Shown here: piece by piece, positions 8,824 through 16,583 of the stretch
Numbering within the stretch: the first letter of the stretch is position 1
Layout: each line of letters begins with the position of its first letter
NCBI GenBank assembly: GCA_019752015.1
Contig: JAIEMQ010000016.1
Span: forward strand, 118,596 to 182,595
Source of the DNA: Cyanobacteriota bacterium
GTDB taxonomy: Bacteria; Acidobacteriota; Vicinamibacteria; Vicinamibacterales; UBA2999
DNA: 64,000 nt
Direction of reading: 5' to 3'
The notes under the pieces: generated by a model
What the model was told of the DNA's origin: nothing
What the model saw: the letters and a program-made list of their open reading frames with translations, nothing else
Databases searched by the model: none
Position numbers and translations under genes: made by a program

Positions 8824-8851
8824 CAGTTGCGTCCCGAAAGGACCCATTCAC

Positions 8852-9895
8852 ATGCCACAACTTGAAGACACACGGGAAAGACAAGAGCGGTTGAAAGCCT
8901 TGGACGCAGCCGTCGGCCAGATCGAAAAGCAGTTCGGCAAAGGCTCCATCATGCGGCTGGGGCAGAACAACGCCGTCGCCCCCGTCGAAGTGATTTCCAC
9001 CGGCGCCATCAGCATCGACTATGCGCTCGGTATCGGTGGCGTGCCGCGCGGCCGCGTCATTGAGATCTTCGGGCCGGAATCCTCGGGCAAAACCACCCTC
9101 GCGCTCCAGGTCATCGCCGAGGCGCAGAAGAAGGGCGGCATGGCCGCTTTCGTTGACGCCGAACATGCGCTCGATGCGGCGTATGCCAAGAAGCTCGGCG
9201 TCGATCTCGACAACCTCCTGGTGTCGCAGCCGGACAACGGCGAGCAGGCGCTCGAGATTGTCGAAGTGATCATCCGCTCCAACAGCGTCGATGTCGTCGT
9301 CGTTGACTCGGTGGCGGCGCTCGTGCCCCGCGCGGAAATCGAGGGCGAGATGGGCGAAGCGCAAATGGGCCTGCAGGCTCGCCTCATGTCGCAGGCGCTC
9401 CGCAAGCTCACCGGCGCGGTGTCGAAGTCGAAGACGTCGCTCATCTTCATCAACCAGCTGCGCGAAAAGATCGGCGTCATGTTCGGCAATCCCGAAACCA
9501 CGACCGGCGGACGCGCGCTCAAGTTCTATTCGTCGGTCCGCATCGACATCCGCCGCATCGGCGCCATCAAGGACGGCGAGAATGTGGTGGGCGGCCGCAC
9601 CCGCGTGAAGGTCGTCAAGAACAAGCTCGCGCCACCCTTCCGCGAGGCCGAGTTCGACGTGATGTACGGCGAAGGCGTTTCGCGCGAAGGCGATCTGATC
9701 GACATCGCCGTCGAGCACAAGATCATCGAGAAGAGCGGCGCGTGGTTCGCCTACGGCGGCGAGCGCCTCGGCCAGGGCCGCGAAAACGTCAAGAGCTTCC
9801 TGAAGGAGAACATCGACATCCGCACCGCCATCGAAGACAAGGTCCGTCGGGCGCTGGGGATGACAAAGGAAGCGCCGGAACCGGTGGGCGTCTAA
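8852..9895 (+). CDS. recA: Recombinase RecA
   Basis: A 347-residue RecA, full length for the family. It has Walker [10 protein letters not shown] at residues 74-82, Walker [10 protein letters not shown], the L1/L2 regions [18 protein letters not shown] and [13 protein letters not shown], and a short C-terminal tail. RecA forms filaments on single-stranded DNA, drives strand exchange, and triggers LexA self-cleavage in SOS. The ATG at 8852 is preferred over an upstream in-frame start because the promoter -10 lies at 8818-8823 and AAAGGA precedes it. No recX gene follows; the next 38 bp are an 8-bp tandem repeat. Confidence 0.98.
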   Translation: MPQLEDTRERQERLKALDAAVGQIEKQFGKGSIMRLGQNNAVAPVEVISTGAISIDYALGIGGVPRGRVIEIFGPESSGKTTLALQVIAEAQKKGGMAAFVDAEHALDAAYAKKLGVDLDNLLVSQPDNGEQALEIVEVIIRSNSVDVVVVDSVAALVPRAEIEGEMGEAQMGLQARLMSQALRKLTGAVSKSKTSLIFINQLREKIGVMFGNPETTTGGRALKFYSSVRIDIRRIGAIKDGENVVGGRTRVKVVKNKLAPPFREAEFDVMYGEGVSREGDLIDIAVEHKIIEKSGAWFAYGGERLGQGRENVKSFLKENIDIRTAIEDKVRRALGMTKEAPEPVGV

Positions 9896-9898
9896 CTC

Positions 9899-9930
9899 AG
9901 ATCAACAGCTCAACAGCTCACTAGATCAAC
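9899..9930. repeat. Octamer tandem repeat after recA
   Basis: Four 8-bp units (agatcaac, agctcaac, agctcact, agatcaac) fill the gap between the recA stop and the TTG start of the PAP2 gene. Confidence 0.75.
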
Positions 9931-9933
9931 AGA

Positions 9934-10443
9934 TTGGACAGTTCTCTCCTGCATTACGTCATTCAGCTGCGACGCCCGTGGCTGGATGACGTGATGCTTC
10001 TTGCCAGCGCGCTCGGCGCCGGCGGTTTCCTTTGGTGGGTCACGGCACTCATCACGATGGTCTTCCCGAATAAACGCGCGGCCGCGTGGCGGATGCTGCT
10101 CGCGGGTTTCTTGACCTGGGGCGTCAGCGAGTACGCGTTGAAACCCGCCTTCGATACCCCGCGGCCGTTCGAGGTCGACCCAACGATCATCGTCATCGAT
10201 GCGAAGCCCACCACGGAAGCGTTTCCCTCGGGTCACGCCGCGATGGCGGTCGCGTACGCGCTGGCCGGCGCGCGGATGATTCCCGGGTCCGCCTGGATTT
10301 GGTACCCCCTGGCGGTGATCGTGTCGGTTTCGCGCGTGTATCTGGGCGTCCATTGGCCCTCGGACGTTATTGGCGGCGCCCTGGTCGGCCTGGCCTGCGC
10401 CTGGTTCGCCCTGGGCGGCCGTCGGCTCTCGCCTCAGAACTGA
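9934..10443 (+). CDS. PAP2-family membrane phosphatase
   Basis: A 169-residue membrane protein with the three PAP2 phosphatase motifs: KPAFDTPRP, PSGHAAMAV and SRVYLGVHWPSDV, whose histidines and arginines form the phosphotransfer site. About five hydrophobic segments surround them. Members dephosphorylate undecaprenyl pyrophosphate or lipid phosphates on the outer face of the membrane; the substrate cannot be told here. The start is an unusual TTG at 9934, directly after a tandem repeat with no Shine-Dalgarno, so the exact start is uncertain. Confidence 0.85.
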   Translation: MDSSLLHYVIQLRRPWLDDVMLLASALGAGGFLWWVTALITMVFPNKRAAAWRMLLAGFLTWGVSEYALKPAFDTPRPFEVDPTIIVIDAKPTTEAFPSGHAAMAVAYALAGARMIPGSAWIWYPLAVIVSVSRVYLGVHWPSDVIGGALVGLACAWFALGGRRLSPQN

Positions 10444-10474
10444 CCATTCGTCCTTACAATAAGCCACGTCCCCC

Positions 10475-13216
10475 GTGCTTCAGGGCGCGCGCGAAACCAT
10501 CTCTGATGCGGCTGGTGCTTATCGGTTCGTCGGACTGCCTCCCGGCCGCTACACGATCAGTTTCCAGTTGCCCGGCTTTCAGAAGGCGGCCAGCGAGTTG
10601 ACGATCGCCCTCGGATCGATCGAGCGTCTCGACGCCTCGCTGACGGTCGGCGCCCTGTCCGACGCGGTGACTGTTCCGGCGCCGGTGCCATCGCTGCTGA
10701 CGCGACGCGGCGGCGGCTCGAACATTCTCACGAGCGAGATTGAATCGCTGCCGACCGGCCGCACGCCCTCGCTCGTCGCCGAGCTTGCGCCCGGCCTGAC
10801 CAACAACACGCCGAACGTCAACCAGGTCACGATCTCAGGCGCGGTCGCCTACGACAACGTGTTTCTGCTCGACGGCGTCGACATCGGCGACAACCTGTTC
10901 GCGCGCCCCGACGATCTGTTCGTCGAGGAAGCGATCCAGGAGACGCAAGTACTCACGTCGGCGGTGTCGGCTGAGTACGGGCGCTTCTCCGGTGGCGTCG
11001 TCAACGCCGTCACCAAGCGCGGCGGCAACCGGTTCTCAGGCAGCGTGCGCAGCAACCTGTCGAACCCGGCGTGGACCGACGAGACGCCGTTCGAAAAAGC
11101 CGCCGGCCAGAAACGCTCGAGCAAGATGGACCGCTACTACGAGGGCACGTTCGGCGGACCGCTGCGAGAGGATCGCGCGTGGTTCTTCTTCACCGGCCGC
11201 ACGCAGTCGAGCGAGACCAGCCTGACGCTGGCCCAGACGGCCGCGGCGTTCCAGCAGACCGACGATCAGCATCGCTGGGATCTGAAGATCACCGCGAAGC
11301 CGATGACGAATCAGACCGTGCAGGTCCAGTATCTCGATCGCCGCCAGAAGAAATTCGCGCCGTCGCTGCCGATCACGATCGATCCGACGGCGGGCGATCG
11401 CACCGACACGCCCGGCAACCTGTTCGTCGGCAACTGGGACGGCGTGCTCGCGAACCGCTTCTTCGCGACCGCGCAGTACTCGCGCAAGACCAATCACCCG
11501 CGGTTCGGCAATACGAGCACGCGCCTGCAGGACTCTCCGTTCCTGACGATCGGCCGCGTCTCACCGGGCGGTCTGCACTTCGGCCCCGCGTATTTCGATC
11601 GCACCGATCCCGAGGATCGCGACAACAACCAGTTGACCGGCAGCGTCTCGTATTTCGGATCGCGTCCCGGCCTCGGCACGCACGACGTGAAGGCCGGCGT
11701 CGAAATATTCTCGTTGATCCTGCGCGGCGGCAATTCGCAGTCGTCGACGGGATATCTCTTCAACACCGACTACGCGACCGTGAATGGCCGGCCGCTGACG
11801 GATGCCAACGGCCGCGTCGTTCCGGTGTGGATCCCCGGCTCGACCACTGTCGGCAACACGCTGCCGACGCGCGGCGCCGAGCTCGACATCACGACCACGT
11901 CGTTCTATCTGCAGGATCGCTGGACGCTCGACCGCCTGACGCTCGATCTCGGTCTTCGCTACGAGCACGTCGGCAGTGATGCGACCGGCGGCGCGGCGAG
12001 CATCAACGCGCAGTCGATCGTGCCCCGCCTCGCGGCGTCGTATCAGCTGCGCGACGACGGCAAGACGATCGTCGGCGCGTCGTACGCGCACTACTCCGGC
12101 CGGTACACCTCGAGCATATTCGGCCGCAATACGCCGGTGGCCAACGCCGGCCGCGTGACCAGCCTCTACAACGGACCTGCGGGCCAGGGCTATGACTTCG
12201 CCCCTGCCTACGATCTGTCGAACTACACGATCTCGTCGGGATCGTTCCCGACGGCGAACATCTTCCTGGCCGACGATCTGAAGTCGCCCTTGACGCGTGA
12301 GTTCACGTTGACCGCGGCGCAACAGGTCGGCAACGGCGCGGTGCGCGCGATGTATGTGTGGCGCAAGGCGACAGGCCTCGTGGAATCGTTCATCGATGAT
12401 CCCACGGCCGCCGGCAAGACGACGGTCGCGCAGAACGGCACCATGTTCGGCATCTTCGACAACGTCGAATACCGCAACTCGGACGATGTGGTTCGCAACT
12501 ACCAGGCGCTCGAGACGATGGGCAACTACCATCTGCGCTCGAACTGGTCCGTCGCCGGTCACTGGACACTGCAATTGAAGAACGAAGGGAACTACGAAGG
12601 CGAGGCGGCGAATTCGCCCGGTGCCGCGACGCTGTTCGGCGATTATCCCGAGCTGCTCGTCGAAGCGCGCAGCTTCCCGATGGGACGTTTCGACGACTAC
12701 CAGCAGCACAAGGTCCGTCTGTGGTCGACGTATCAGCTGAGCGCCGGCCGATTCGGCTCGTTCGACATCACGCCGATGTGGCGCTACAACTCGGCGCTGA
12801 CCTACAGCCTGGTGGCGAACAGCGTTCCGCTCAGCGCCGTGCAGCGCGCGCGCAATCCCGGCTACTCGCGCGTGCCGGCGTCGCAGGCGCTGTTCTTCGG
12901 CGAGCGCGGCAGCGAAGAGTTCGCGGGCTATGGGCTGGTCGATCTCGGCGTCACCTACCAGGTGCCGGTGTGGAAGTCGCTCAAGCCGTGGCTGAAGGTT
13001 GAAGTGCTGAACGCGCTCGGCAACGACAAGCTGATCGCGTGGGACACGACCATTACGGTCGATCCCGCAAGCGCGCTCGATGCCGACGGTCTGCCGACGG
13101 GTTACCTGAAGGGCGCCCGCTTCGGCCAGGGCACGTCCACGGCGAGCTATCCGCGTCCGCGCCCGGGCCTGACCGGCGGCCGCACGTATCTCGGCGCCTT
13201 CGGTTTCCGCTTCTAG
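10475..13216 (+). CDS. TonB-dependent receptor lacking its N-terminus
   Basis: A 913-residue outer-membrane receptor of the acidobacterial Oar-like type. It holds the last strands of a carboxypeptidase-regulatory domain (GAYRFVGLPPGRYT), a plug domain (DNVFLLDGVDIGDN, VVNAVTKRGGNRFSG) and a long beta-barrel ending in phenylalanine (GAFGFRF). The reading frame begins in mid-domain at a GTG and a stop (10460-10462) closes it upstream. So the signal peptide and first 50-60 residues expected for the family are missing, and the product could not be exported. The rest is uninterrupted. This is either a recent 5' deletion against the PAP2 gene or an assembly join. It is convergent with the small basic protein gene, with a 4-bp overlap. 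Confidence 0.85.
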   Translation: MLQGARETISDAAGAYRFVGLPPGRYTISFQLPGFQKAASELTIALGSIERLDASLTVGALSDAVTVPAPVPSLLTRRGGGSNILTSEIESLPTGRTPSLVAELAPGLTNNTPNVNQVTISGAVAYDNVFLLDGVDIGDNLFARPDDLFVEEAIQETQVLTSAVSAEYGRFSGGVVNAVTKRGGNRFSGSVRSNLSNPAWTDETPFEKAAGQKRSSKMDRYYEGTFGGPLREDRAWFFFTGRTQSSETSLTLAQTAAAFQQTDDQHRWDLKITAKPMTNQTVQVQYLDRRQKKFAPSLPITIDPTAGDRTDTPGNLFVGNWDGVLANRFFATAQYSRKTNHPRFGNTSTRLQDSPFLTIGRVSPGGLHFGPAYFDRTDPEDRDNNQLTGSVSYFGSRPGLGTHDVKAGVEIFSLILRGGNSQSSTGYLFNTDYATVNGRPLTDANGRVVPVWIPGSTTVGNTLPTRGAELDITTTSFYLQDRWTLDRLTLDLGLRYEHVGSDATGGAASINAQSIVPRLAASYQLRDDGKTIVGASYAHYSGRYTSSIFGRNTPVANAGRVTSLYNGPAGQGYDFAPAYDLSNYTISSGSFPTANIFLADDLKSPLTREFTLTAAQQVGNGAVRAMYVWRKATGLVESFIDDPTAAGKTTVAQNGTMFGIFDNVEYRNSDDVVRNYQALETMGNYHLRSNWSVAGHWTLQLKNEGNYEGEAANSPGAATLFGDYPELLVEARSFPMGRFDDYQQHKVRLWSTYQLSAGRFGSFDITPMWRYNSALTYSLVANSVPLSAVQRARNPGYSRVPASQALFFGERGSEEFAGYGLVDLGVTYQVPVWKSLKPWLKVEVLNALGNDKLIAWDTTITVDPASALDADGLPTGYLKGARFGQGTSTASYPRPRPGLTGGRTYLGAFGFRF

Positions 13217-13434
13217 CGATCGCCTCGATCGCCGTACCCGGACTTGGCCTTGCGCTTGGCCTTGGTGCGGCGATCCGCTTTCTGCGAACGGCCGACTTCG
13301 TCGATCTCCTTGAAACGGCCCTTCGCGGAGCGCTTCGCGAACATCGTCGCGTTCTTGCCCTTCACGAGATCGCGCTTCCCGCTCGAACGCTTTGCCTTCT
13401 TCGCCGATTTTCGACTCTTTGCCTTTTTCGCCAT
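13213..13434 (-). CDS. Small lysine-rich protein
   Basis: A 73-residue, strongly basic protein (AKKAKSRKSAKKAKR at the N-terminus) with a conserved core GRFKEIDEVGRSQKADRR and the tail KSGYGDRGDR. This core is shared by a family of small uncharacterised bacterial proteins; a nucleic-acid-binding role is plausible from charge only. It is probably co-transcribed with the small acidic protein whose gene lies immediately upstream on the same strand (13446-13655). Confidence 0.75.
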   Translation of the reverse strand: MAKKAKSRKSAKKAKRSSGKRDLVKGKNATMFAKRSAKGRFKEIDEVGRSQKADRRTKAKRKAKSGYGDRGDR

Positions 13435-13445
13435 GTCAGCCCCCT

Positions 13446-13655
13446 TTAGCTCCGCGACCGGTCAGGATTCGACTCATCGCCAATCGCGACTTCCGACGAA
13501 TCGTCGGTGTCGAACGCCTCGCCTTCAGGTTGATTGGGCGCGTCGGGATTGCGCTCGATCGAGCCGTGCTGCGTCTCGCGGGTCTGGTTGGGTGAATCAG
13601 GCACGGATGGGGTTTGCCGATCCTGCCGTCTGGTTGGTTGATTGAAATCGCTCAT
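13446..13655 (-). CDS. Small acidic, disordered hypothetical protein
   Basis: A 69-residue protein beginning MSDFNQPTRRQDRQ and ending with an acidic Asp/Glu/Ser-rich stretch; Asn, Gln and Pro are common and no fold is evident. The start at 13655 is chosen because GGAGCG precedes it at Shine-Dalgarno distance. A longer open frame runs to 13979, but that part is out of frame with, and overlaps, the better supported gene at 13697-13933. A short palindrome (tccacg...cgtgga) lies just upstream at 13663-13680. Confidence 0.45.
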   Translation of the reverse strand: MSDFNQPTRRQDRQTPSVPDSPNQTRETQHGSIERNPDAPNQPEGEAFDTDDSSEVAIGDESNPDRSRS

Positions 13656-13696
13656 CTGTTCGCTCCACGTGATTCGTGGAGCAAACGGCGAGCCAA

Positions 13697-13933
13697 CTAA
13701 ATCTTCCAGCCGTCGGCGAGCAGGTTGGGTGGCCCGAGGGTGTGCCACTGCTGCTCTTCGAGCTCGGTGTAGATCTCGTCGAGGCGGGTTCGAAATGACG
13801 TCTCGCCCTTGAAGCTCTCCTGCGTCGTCGTGCCGTCGTCGCGCCGCCAGATGATCTCGTAGGTCCTGGATGAGCTCACGTAGCGGGTTTCGATGCGAAG
13901 GGATTCGCTCTCCCGCTCGAACATGTAAATCAC
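13697..13933 (-). CDS. Conserved small hypothetical protein
   Basis: A 78-residue protein with an alternating hydrophobic pattern: FERESESLRIETRYV, then YEIIWRRDDG, and a conserved-looking tail GPPNLLADGWKI. The pattern resembles a family of small uncharacterised bacterial proteins ending in GPP...DGWK. No catalytic motif is visible. The GTG start at 13933 is supported by a TAAAAT hexamer 6 bp upstream; an ATG three codons later is the alternative. It may be transcribed with the two small genes downstream. Confidence 0.65.
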   Translation of the reverse strand: MIYMFERESESLRIETRYVSSSRTYEIIWRRDDGTTTQESFKGETSFRTRLDEIYTELEEQQWHTLGPPNLLADGWKI

Positions 13934-13939
13934 GTTGAT

Positions 13940-13945
13940 ATTTTA
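13940..13945 (-). promoter_or_regulatory. -10-like hexamer TAAAAT, 6 bp before GTG start
   Basis: Read on the minus strand, TAAAAT ends 6 bp before the GTG at 13933. It is one of the leaderless-type promoters of this window. Confidence 0.45.
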
Positions 13946-13973
13946 CCCACAGCGCTCGCGAATGCGTCGCAAG

Positions 13974-14003
13974 TTGCACAGCAGAAAAGCCCCGCGATAT
14001 ACT
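13974..14003 (+). promoter_or_regulatory. tRNA-Phe promoter
   Basis: TTGCAC at 13974-13979, an 18-bp spacer and TATACT at 13998-14003 lie 17 bp before the tRNA. The -10 is good; the -35 matches only in its first three bases. Confidence 0.5.
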
Positions 14004-14020
14004 CGGAAGTCTCTCCTAGC

Positions 14021-14096
14021 GGCCAGGTAGCTCAGTTGGTAGAGCATGCGACTGAAAATCGCAGTGTCGGCGGTTCGATTCCGTCCCTGGCCACCA
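14021..14096 (+). tRNA. tRNA-Phe (GAA)
   Basis: A 76-nt cloverleaf with CCA encoded at 14094-14096. The acceptor stem pairs ggccagg with cctggcc, the D arm contains agctcagttggtagagc, the anticodon stem is tgcga/tcgca, and the loop ctgaaaa has anticodon GAA at 14054-14056. The T arm has the standard ggttcgattcc. Confidence 0.97.
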
Positions 14097-14097
14097 C

Positions 14098-14328
14098 TCA
14101 CTCGTCATTCTCTCCAGCGCCGCTCCGCCGATCAGCTTTGCGTCTCACTGCGAGAGGCGGACTATTCAGTGGCACAAACCAGCCGTGATTGCAGTTGCCA
14201 CAGCGCATGGCGCGCCGCGCGTCACCCGGTGACGCGTCGACAGTCCGCTGCGCTGCGGGTGCGCCGCAACGTTCGCACACCAGCGGCACCACCCCGTTCG
14301 GAGTCTCTTGAGAGGACGATGTTGGCAA
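14098..14328 (-). CDS. Small zinc-ribbon protein (divergent paralogue)
   Basis: A protein of about 76 residues with two cysteine pairs, CERC and CGNC, separated by about 22 residues, then HGWFVPL and a basic tail. It would fold as a zinc ribbon. The layout CxxC...MRCGNCNHGW parallels the divergent plus-strand protein at 14386-14604 (LRCRACSHEW), so the two are probably paralogues. The start is uncertain: TTG at 14328 is used, later GTG codons just before the first cysteine pair are possible, and a longer frame to 14460 would overlap the neighbour. Function unknown. Confidence 0.5.
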   Translation of the reverse strand: MPTSSSQETPNGVVPLVCERCGAPAAQRTVDASPGDARRAMRCGNCNHGWFVPLNSPPLAVRRKADRRSGAGENDE

Positions 14329-14385
14329 TGTATGGTCCGAGCCAGCAAGAGTGGTGCCGTTGCGGCTCTGATCTTGCTTGGGTAA

Positions 14386-14604
14386 TTGGAAGTGATTAGG
14401 GCGCAACAACAGTTTCCGGCGGCGTGCCCGGATTGCCGGGCTGCAGAAGGCCTGCCCCATAAAGCGGAGACCATGCCGAACGGCTCAGTCTGCGTCAGCC
14501 TCCGGTGCCGTGCCTGCAGTCATGAATGGATGATCGAGATGCCTCCAACCGAGGTCGCGCTCTTCGCTCGACCCGATCGCCGCGCCGTGCGCCGGCTACC
14601 CTGA
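14386..14604 (+). CDS. Small zinc-ribbon protein
   Basis: A 72-residue protein with cysteine pairs CPDC and CRAC separated by about 26 residues, followed by SHEWMIEMP. A zinc ribbon is likely. It is similar in layout to the divergent gene at 14098-14328. The start may be TTG at 14386 or GTG at 14392; no clear Shine-Dalgarno is present. Its stop overlaps the convergent sce7726-type gene by 9 bp. Function unknown. Confidence 0.5.
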   Translation: MEVIRAQQQFPAACPDCRAAEGLPHKAETMPNGSVCVSLRCRACSHEWMIEMPPTEVALFARPDRRAVRRLP

Positions 14605-15222
14605 CTTCCGTCCGCACAGCTCAATCATCTCCGGCCGTCGCTTCAACGCATCTCGCACGGCGGCGCGCAGATCCTCCAGCTCGACGCACTCAATCAGGCG
14701 TTTCCAAATCACTTTGCGCGACTTCGTCATGACCCCGCGCGCGCGGCCGGCATTGCGCAGGCACTCGAGCGCTTCATCCCGCCACAACAGCTTGGCGATC
14801 GAGATCGCATCGGGCTTTGGATTGAGTTGAGCGGCACGAACGACGCGCAGGCCAAGACGATCGCCGGCGTCGAATACCGCGATCAGTCCCCACCAGTCCG
14901 GAGCGGCGGCCTTCGCCAGTGTTTTCTCCGTCGCCACGAGCCACGCGCGATCGACGACCTTCGAGTAGATGCGGCACTGATTCGGAAAGCGCGCCAGCGT
15001 ATCCGACGGGCTCTTGATCTCGTAGCCGCTCAGCTCGCCGTTGACCGACGCCACGTCAACGCGAACGTCGCCCTGGCAAAGACCCAGCTCCTCGAGGACG
15101 ACGGTGTCGGTGCCCTGGTGAAGGTCGTCGAGGTATTCACGCAGTAACGCGCGCACGTCGGGATCGACGGCGCGCCGGGCGCTTGGTTTCCGTGCGATGA
15201 AGATGGAGGACGGCGGCGTCAT
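14596..15222 (-). CDS. sce7726-family nuclease-like protein
   Basis: A 208-residue protein whose middle carries the pattern EELGLCQGDVRVDVASVNGE followed by GYEIKSPSDTL. This resembles the D...ExK core of PD-(D/E)xK nucleases and the sce7726 family. Downstream, YSKVVDRAWLVATE and the C-terminal helices also fit that family. Members are uncharacterised but often lie near defence or mobile genes. Here the neighbours are two small zinc-ribbon genes and a Tat-exported PLP enzyme, so no system is evident. No signal peptide. Confidence 0.65.
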   Translation of the reverse strand: MTPPSSIFIARKPSARRAVDPDVRALLREYLDDLHQGTDTVVLEELGLCQGDVRVDVASVNGELSGYEIKSPSDTLARFPNQCRIYSKVVDRAWLVATEKTLAKAAAPDWWGLIAVFDAGDRLGLRVVRAAQLNPKPDAISIAKLLWRDEALECLRNAGRARGVMTKSRKVIWKRLIECVELEDLRAAVRDALKRRPEMIELCGRKSG

Positions 15223-15261
15223 GCCGATCGTTGTTTCGGCCGACGCCGCCGGCTTGATTAG

Positions 15262-16569
15262 CTACTGCGCGACTGCGGTGCTCATGTAGCGGCTCGAGTT
15301 CTCCGCGACATGCTTGACGCTCGCAATCAGGTGATCGACTTCGGCCGGCATGTTGTAGATATGCGTGGCCGCCCGAACCGCATTCAGGTTCCCCGTCGTC
15401 ATCGTCCGGATGTAGATCCGATCGCGCGCGAGGATCGCCTTCTGGATGTTGTCCATCGGGATGTCGCGGATGCTGAACAGCGTCAGGCCGGCCGCGAACT
15501 TCGGATCCTCCGACGTCCACAGCTTCACGCCCGGGATCTGTTTCAGCCCCGCGCGGAGCCGCGTGCTCAGGTAGCGCACGCGCGCCTCGACGTTCGGCTT
15601 GCCGATCGCATTCTGCAGCTCAACGGCGGCGGTCATGCCGAGGACCGACGGGACGTCGCGCTGACCGAACGCTTCGTAGCGCTTCGCGCCGTCCTTCGGC
15701 TCTCCCGGCGGCCCCATCAGCGGCCAGATCCGATCCTGGACGTCCCTGCGCACGTAGCAGACGCCCGTGCCGGTGCCGCACATCATCCACTTCTGTCCCG
15801 CCGCGGCGTAGTGATGAACGTTCATCGCCTTGAGGTCGAGATCCATCATGCCGAGGGGGTGCGCGCCGTCGACCGAGATCAACAAGCCGCGCCGCTGCGC
15901 GAGGTCGGCGAGCTCCTTGACCGGAGTCACGAGGCCGGTCACGTACGTCATGTGACTGACCATGATCACCTTCGTGCGCGGGGTGATCGCCTTTTCGTAG
16001 CGGCCGACAATCTGATCGACGCTCTCCGGCGGTGACGGGATGCTGATGATCACCGGCTTGATACCGATGCGCTTGGTCAGCGTCGTATAGGGGCCAATGC
16101 CGCCGCCGTGCTCGTGGTTGCAGTAGATGACCTCATCGCCGGCCTTCCAGTCCAGGCCGTGCGTGAAAAGGTTCATGCCCTCGGTGGTGCTGCGGGTCAG
16201 CGCGATCTCGTCGGGGTTGGCGTTGACGAACTTCGCGACGAGGCCGCGAACCACGTCCACTTCTTCGCGGCGGTAATTGTTGGATGGGTTTTCCGCAATT
16301 TCGCGGAAGAACTTCTCGTTGGCTTCGACGACGACACGCGGCACCGGGCCTTCGGTGCCGTTGTTCATGAAGGTCATGCCGTCGAGGATGTTGAACTGGC
16401 TGCGGACCTTCCACCAGTAGGCCTCGTCGAGCGGCCCGGTCGGTTTCAGATCCCCGCTCGTCAGAGTCGGCGCAATGACCTGCGCATCCGTCCAGCGCGC
16501 TCGAAGCGCCACACCTCCCGCTACTACTCCGCCAGATACTCCCCTAAGGAATCCGCGACGAGACAGCAT
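15262..16569 (-). CDS. Tat-exported class V aminotransferase-fold PLP enzyme
   Basis: A 435-residue protein with a twin-arginine signal (SRRGFLRG at residues 3-10, then a hydrophobic stretch) followed by a class V aminotransferase/cysteine desulfurase-like domain. Visible elements are NNGTEGPVPR, TRSTTEGMN, SVDGAH (PLP aspartate near 234) and GQKW with the Schiff-base lysine near 260. The closest named types are isopenicillin-N-epimerase-like proteins; the reaction is unknown. AGGAGG precedes the ATG at 16569, which selects this start over an upstream frame. Export of a PLP enzyme is unusual, since the cofactor must be loaded before Tat transport. It follows the DUF5916 gene by 14 bp, probably in the same operon. 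Confidence 0.85.
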   Translation of the reverse strand: MLSRRGFLRGVSGGVVAGGVALRARWTDAQVIAPTLTSGDLKPTGPLDEAYWWKVRSQFNILDGMTFMNNGTEGPVPRVVVEANEKFFREIAENPSNNYRREEVDVVRGLVAKFVNANPDEIALTRSTTEGMNLFTHGLDWKAGDEVIYCNHEHGGGIGPYTTLTKRIGIKPVIISIPSPPESVDQIVGRYEKAITPRTKVIMVSHMTYVTGLVTPVKELADLAQRRGLLISVDGAHPLGMMDLDLKAMNVHHYAAAGQKWMMCGTGTGVCYVRRDVQDRIWPLMGPPGEPKDGAKRYEAFGQRDVPSVLGMTAAVELQNAIGKPNVEARVRYLSTRLRAGLKQIPGVKLWTSEDPKFAAGLTLFSIRDIPMDNIQKAILARDRIYIRTMTTGNLNAVRAATHIYNMPAEVDHLIASVKHVAENSSRYMSTAVAQ

Positions 16570-16583
16570 GGCGCCTCCTGTTT

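Noticed and set aside
8795..8851. Upstream start for RecA
   Set aside because: The promoter -35 and -10 lie inside this segment, and the ATG at 8852 has a Shine-Dalgarno and the normal RecA N-terminus.
13656..13979. Longer version of the small acidic protein
   Set aside because: It overlaps the better supported 78-residue gene on the same strand in another frame and has shadow-like composition.
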